Source of the DNA: Christiangramia sp.
Lineage (GTDB): Bacteria; Bacteroidota; Bacteroidia; Flavobacteriales; Flavobacteriaceae
Reading direction: 5' to 3'
DNA length: 8,816 bases
NCBI GenBank assembly: GCA_024635735.1
Contig: JAGXII010000154.1
Coordinates: forward strand, 1-8,816
In this document: in pieces, positions 7,419 through 8,816 of the stretch
How positions within the stretch are numbered: position 1 is the stretch's first letter
Layout of the letters: every line of letters begins with the position of its first letter
Made by a program: the position numbers and the translations under genes
The notes under the pieces: generated by a model
The model's database searches: none
The model's input: the letters and a program-made list of their open reading frames with translations, nothing else
What the model was told of the DNA's origin: nothing

Positions 7419-7446
7419 AATCTTCCCGGTTGGAGCCGGGAAGATT
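7419..7446. repeat. Perfect 11-bp hairpin in the 3' region of the universal stress gene
   Basis: AATCTTCCCGG (7419-7429) pairs perfectly with CCGGGAAGATT (7436-7446) around a 6-base loop (TTGGAG). There is no T-run behind it on either strand, so it is not a classic terminator. It lies 28 bases after the stop codon of the minus-strand stress gene and would be in that mRNA's 3' end, ahead of the terminator at 7307-7343. It could protect the 3' end or help termination. Confidence 0.7.
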
Positions 7447-7474
7447 CGAATATTTCCGGATTTTATTTGGCTAA

Positions 7475-8323
7475 TTACGATTTTGCCGGAAGAATAAGGA
7501 ATGGAAACGACAGGTGGCGGTCAATTTTTTCAACCACCGGCTCTCTAAATAGATTGCCTGTAAGCGAATGTTTATAATACTCCATACACAGCAGATCTAC
7601 CTTTTTATTTTTAACGAATTCAGCAATAGTTCTTGATACCTCAATATTGGGATACGAAAATTCAATATGTACCGGTACTCCTTCAAAAAACGACTTAAAG
7701 TCATCATAGTTTTTCCATTGTCGTTTTGAAAGTTCAGTTTCCATCCCATCATGGATTAACGTGATGCGGGAATTAAACTTTAGGGCGATCTCCCTGAGAA
7801 TTTGTAAGGCTTCAAAATTGAATTCAAAGAGGAGTTCGCTGGCAAAGGCTATATGTGCCGGCGCGGTATATTCCAGCTCTCTGGGGATGATTAAAGTGGG
7901 CACCAGCAGTGCTTTTTCAATAACATTGGTAGTATGAGTACCAGAAATACTTGCCAGGGTGCCTCTGTGTTTGCCGGTTCCCATCACCAGCATGTCAATT
8001 TCAAGCCCGGGAACTTGATTTTCGATTCCTTTTAATAATTTCTGCTCAGAGCTAATAACCTCAAACCTTTCGCTTTCAAGACTGGAATCTCTGATGATAT
8101 TGTGCAGGGTTTCATTGCAGCCTGTTTCAGACTCCATTTTATACTGCTGAGTTTTGCTGAATTCTTCTTCATTAACAATACTGTAAACTGAAGGATGGAT
8201 CTTTTCCCCATAGAAATTAGCGATATAAAATTTACTATTCTCCTTCTGAAAAAGACGGGTCGCGTAGAAAAGAGCACAATAAGCCTCTTTGGAAAAATCG
8301 GTTGCGATAAGGATATTTTTCAT
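7475..8323 (-). CDS. Universal stress protein, tandem UspA domains
   Basis: A 282-residue cytoplasmic protein made of two Usp folds, about twice the single-domain length. Domain 1 (about 1-147) opens with MKNILIATDFS, including the conserved Asp9 that contacts adenine, and ends with MLVMGTGKHRG...SGTHTTNVIEKALLVPTLIIP. The usual ATP loop is G-2x-G-9x-G-(S/T). Here Gly115 and Gly128-Thr129 fit, but the second Gly is Lys118, so nucleotide binding may be altered. Domain 2 (about 155-282) keeps the fold pattern (ITLIHDG, VDLLCMEYYKHS, FPFLILP) but has lost the Gly loop, so it probably does not bind ATP. Two-domain Usp proteins of this kind are common in Bacteroidota and are linked to stress survival; the exact role is unknown. 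ATG start with no competing upstream start. It is transcribed alone, convergent with the GH20 gene. Confidence 0.93.
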   Translation of the reverse strand: MKNILIATDFSKEAYCALFYATRLFQKENSKFYIANFYGEKIHPSVYSIVNEEEFSKTQQYKMESETGCNETLHNIIRDSSLESERFEVISSEQKLLKGIENQVPGLEIDMLVMGTGKHRGTLASISGTHTTNVIEKALLVPTLIIPRELEYTAPAHIAFASELLFEFNFEALQILREIALKFNSRITLIHDGMETELSKRQWKNYDDFKSFFEGVPVHIEFSYPNIEVSRTIAEFVKNKKVDLLCMEYYKHSLTGNLFREPVVEKIDRHLSFPFLILPAKS

Positions 8324-8496
8324 TGCATTGATATTTCATAAAGGATAGATAAATCACTTTAGTTTAACACCACGAAGGTACTTTACAGAGGTCCCGGAGA
8401 AAATGATAAAAATCAGATATTGGAGAGGTTTAATATGAATTTTTATGAAATAAGTTTTTTGGGGGATGAATCCGCGAATTTTCATTTTCTCCTAAT

Positions 8497-8526
8497 AAAA
8501 AAAGCCGCGATTTCGCGGCTTTTTTT
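8497..8526 (-). terminator. Strong symmetrical intrinsic terminator
   Basis: Seven A (8497-8503), a stem GCCGCGA/TCGCGGC (8504-8510 with 8513-8519) and seven T (8520-8526) form a perfect palindrome that works on both strands. In practice the loop is probably ATTT. It lies 29 bases after the stop codon of the minus-strand gene at 8556-8816 and fits as its terminator. The stress gene starts beyond it, 174 bases further left, so it insulates that gene. Confidence 0.93.
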
Positions 8527-8555
8527 GGCTATATTAAAAAAAACGGAATGGCAGG

Positions 8556-8816
8556 TTAGTTGGATAATTTTTCCTGAAATGAATATAAATAGGCCCATGA
8601 ATCTACCAGAGATCCACGAAACAAATTCCGGTCTTCATTCATTTTATTCTTGCCCGCATCCTTTTCATAGGCTTCCCATGGACCTTCTCTGCCTTTATCA
8701 AGGTCTGCAAAGGATTCAAAGGGTGTGGAAACCATATAGTCAGGATCATCCGGTCCGCCGCCCATATACGAGAACCAGGATCCTAGTGGCTCGCCATGTG
8801 CTTTACGGTAAGCCGA
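8556..8816 (-). CDS. Hypothetical protein, C-terminal part (5' end outside window)
   Basis: The frame is open to the right edge, giving 86 visible residues and a TAA stop. An internal ATG at 8765-8763 is not taken as the start, because the frame continues for 17 more sensible codons (reading SAYRKAHGEPLGSWFSY) to the window edge. The visible part is acidic and aromatic-rich: DPDYMVSTPFESFADLDKG, then WEAYEKDAGKNKM and LVDSWAYLYSFQEKLSN. The pattern of one strand (DYMVSTPF), a helix (FADLDK...WEAYEKDAG) and a closing Trp/Tyr strand resembles the end of a small ferredoxin-like or dimeric alpha/beta-barrel protein, but I do not recognise a named family. The terminator 29 bases downstream supports this strand. 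A long frame on the + strand across the same bases is judged to be an antisense shadow. Confidence 0.72.
   Translation of the reverse strand, partial: SAYRKAHGEPLGSWFSYMGGGPDDPDYMVSTPFESFADLDKGREGPWEAYEKDAGKNKMNEDRNLFRGSLVDSWAYLYSFQEKLSN

Noticed and set aside
8373..8403. Possible stress-gene promoter on the minus strand (TACCTTCG with TTTTC 18 bases upstream)
   Set aside because: Spacing is plausible, but both boxes deviate from the Bacteroidota consensus, so it cannot be supported over chance.
8435..8816. Open + strand frame of at least 127 codons running off the right edge
   Set aside because: It reads straight through a near-perfect intrinsic terminator (8497-8526) and is antisense to a minus-strand frame that has better protein-like composition and a terminator in the right place. 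Its translation is unlike a folded protein.

Overview
The window looks like a chromosomal stretch of a Bacteroidota bacterium, most likely a flavobacterium. The evidence is moderate-to-low GC, A-rich sequence instead of Shine-Dalgarno sites before start codons, a long Bacteroidota-style AsmA-like protein, a GH20 lipoprotein and a tandem-domain universal stress protein. The genus cannot be fixed from this sequence alone.

Left part (1-956, + strand): the 3' part of a Fic-family protein with an intact HPFxDGNGRxGR motif and a C-terminal winged-helix-like region. It is followed 34 bases later by a 123-codon frame that matches only the extreme N-terminus of a type I restriction subunit (HsdR). Fic genes are often carried inside hsd loci, so this looks like the worn edge of a type I restriction-modification locus in which hsdR has been reduced to a stub.

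Middle (985-4941, - strand): a 1318-residue AsmA-like envelope protein with one N-terminal membrane anchor. It is probably a periplasmic lipid-transfer or envelope-maintenance protein. By eye, its C-terminal two thirds consist of three tandem modules of about 235 residues plus a partial fourth.

The 636-base gap from 4942 to 5577 holds a REP-like paired palindrome with compensatory base changes, two further inverted repeats and no convincing gene. It lies between two divergently transcribed genes, so their promoters should both be there.

Right part: a lipoprotein beta-N-acetylhexosaminidase of family GH20 (5578-7290, +) ends at a strong bidirectional terminator and converges with a two-domain universal stress protein (7475-8323, -). 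A second near-perfect bidirectional terminator (8497-8526) closes a minus-strand gene of unknown function that runs off the right end (8556-8816). No rRNA, tRNA, CRISPR array, insertion sequence or complete mobile element was seen. Apart from the Fic/HsdR pair, the genes do not form an obvious shared pathway and each appears to be its own transcription unit.
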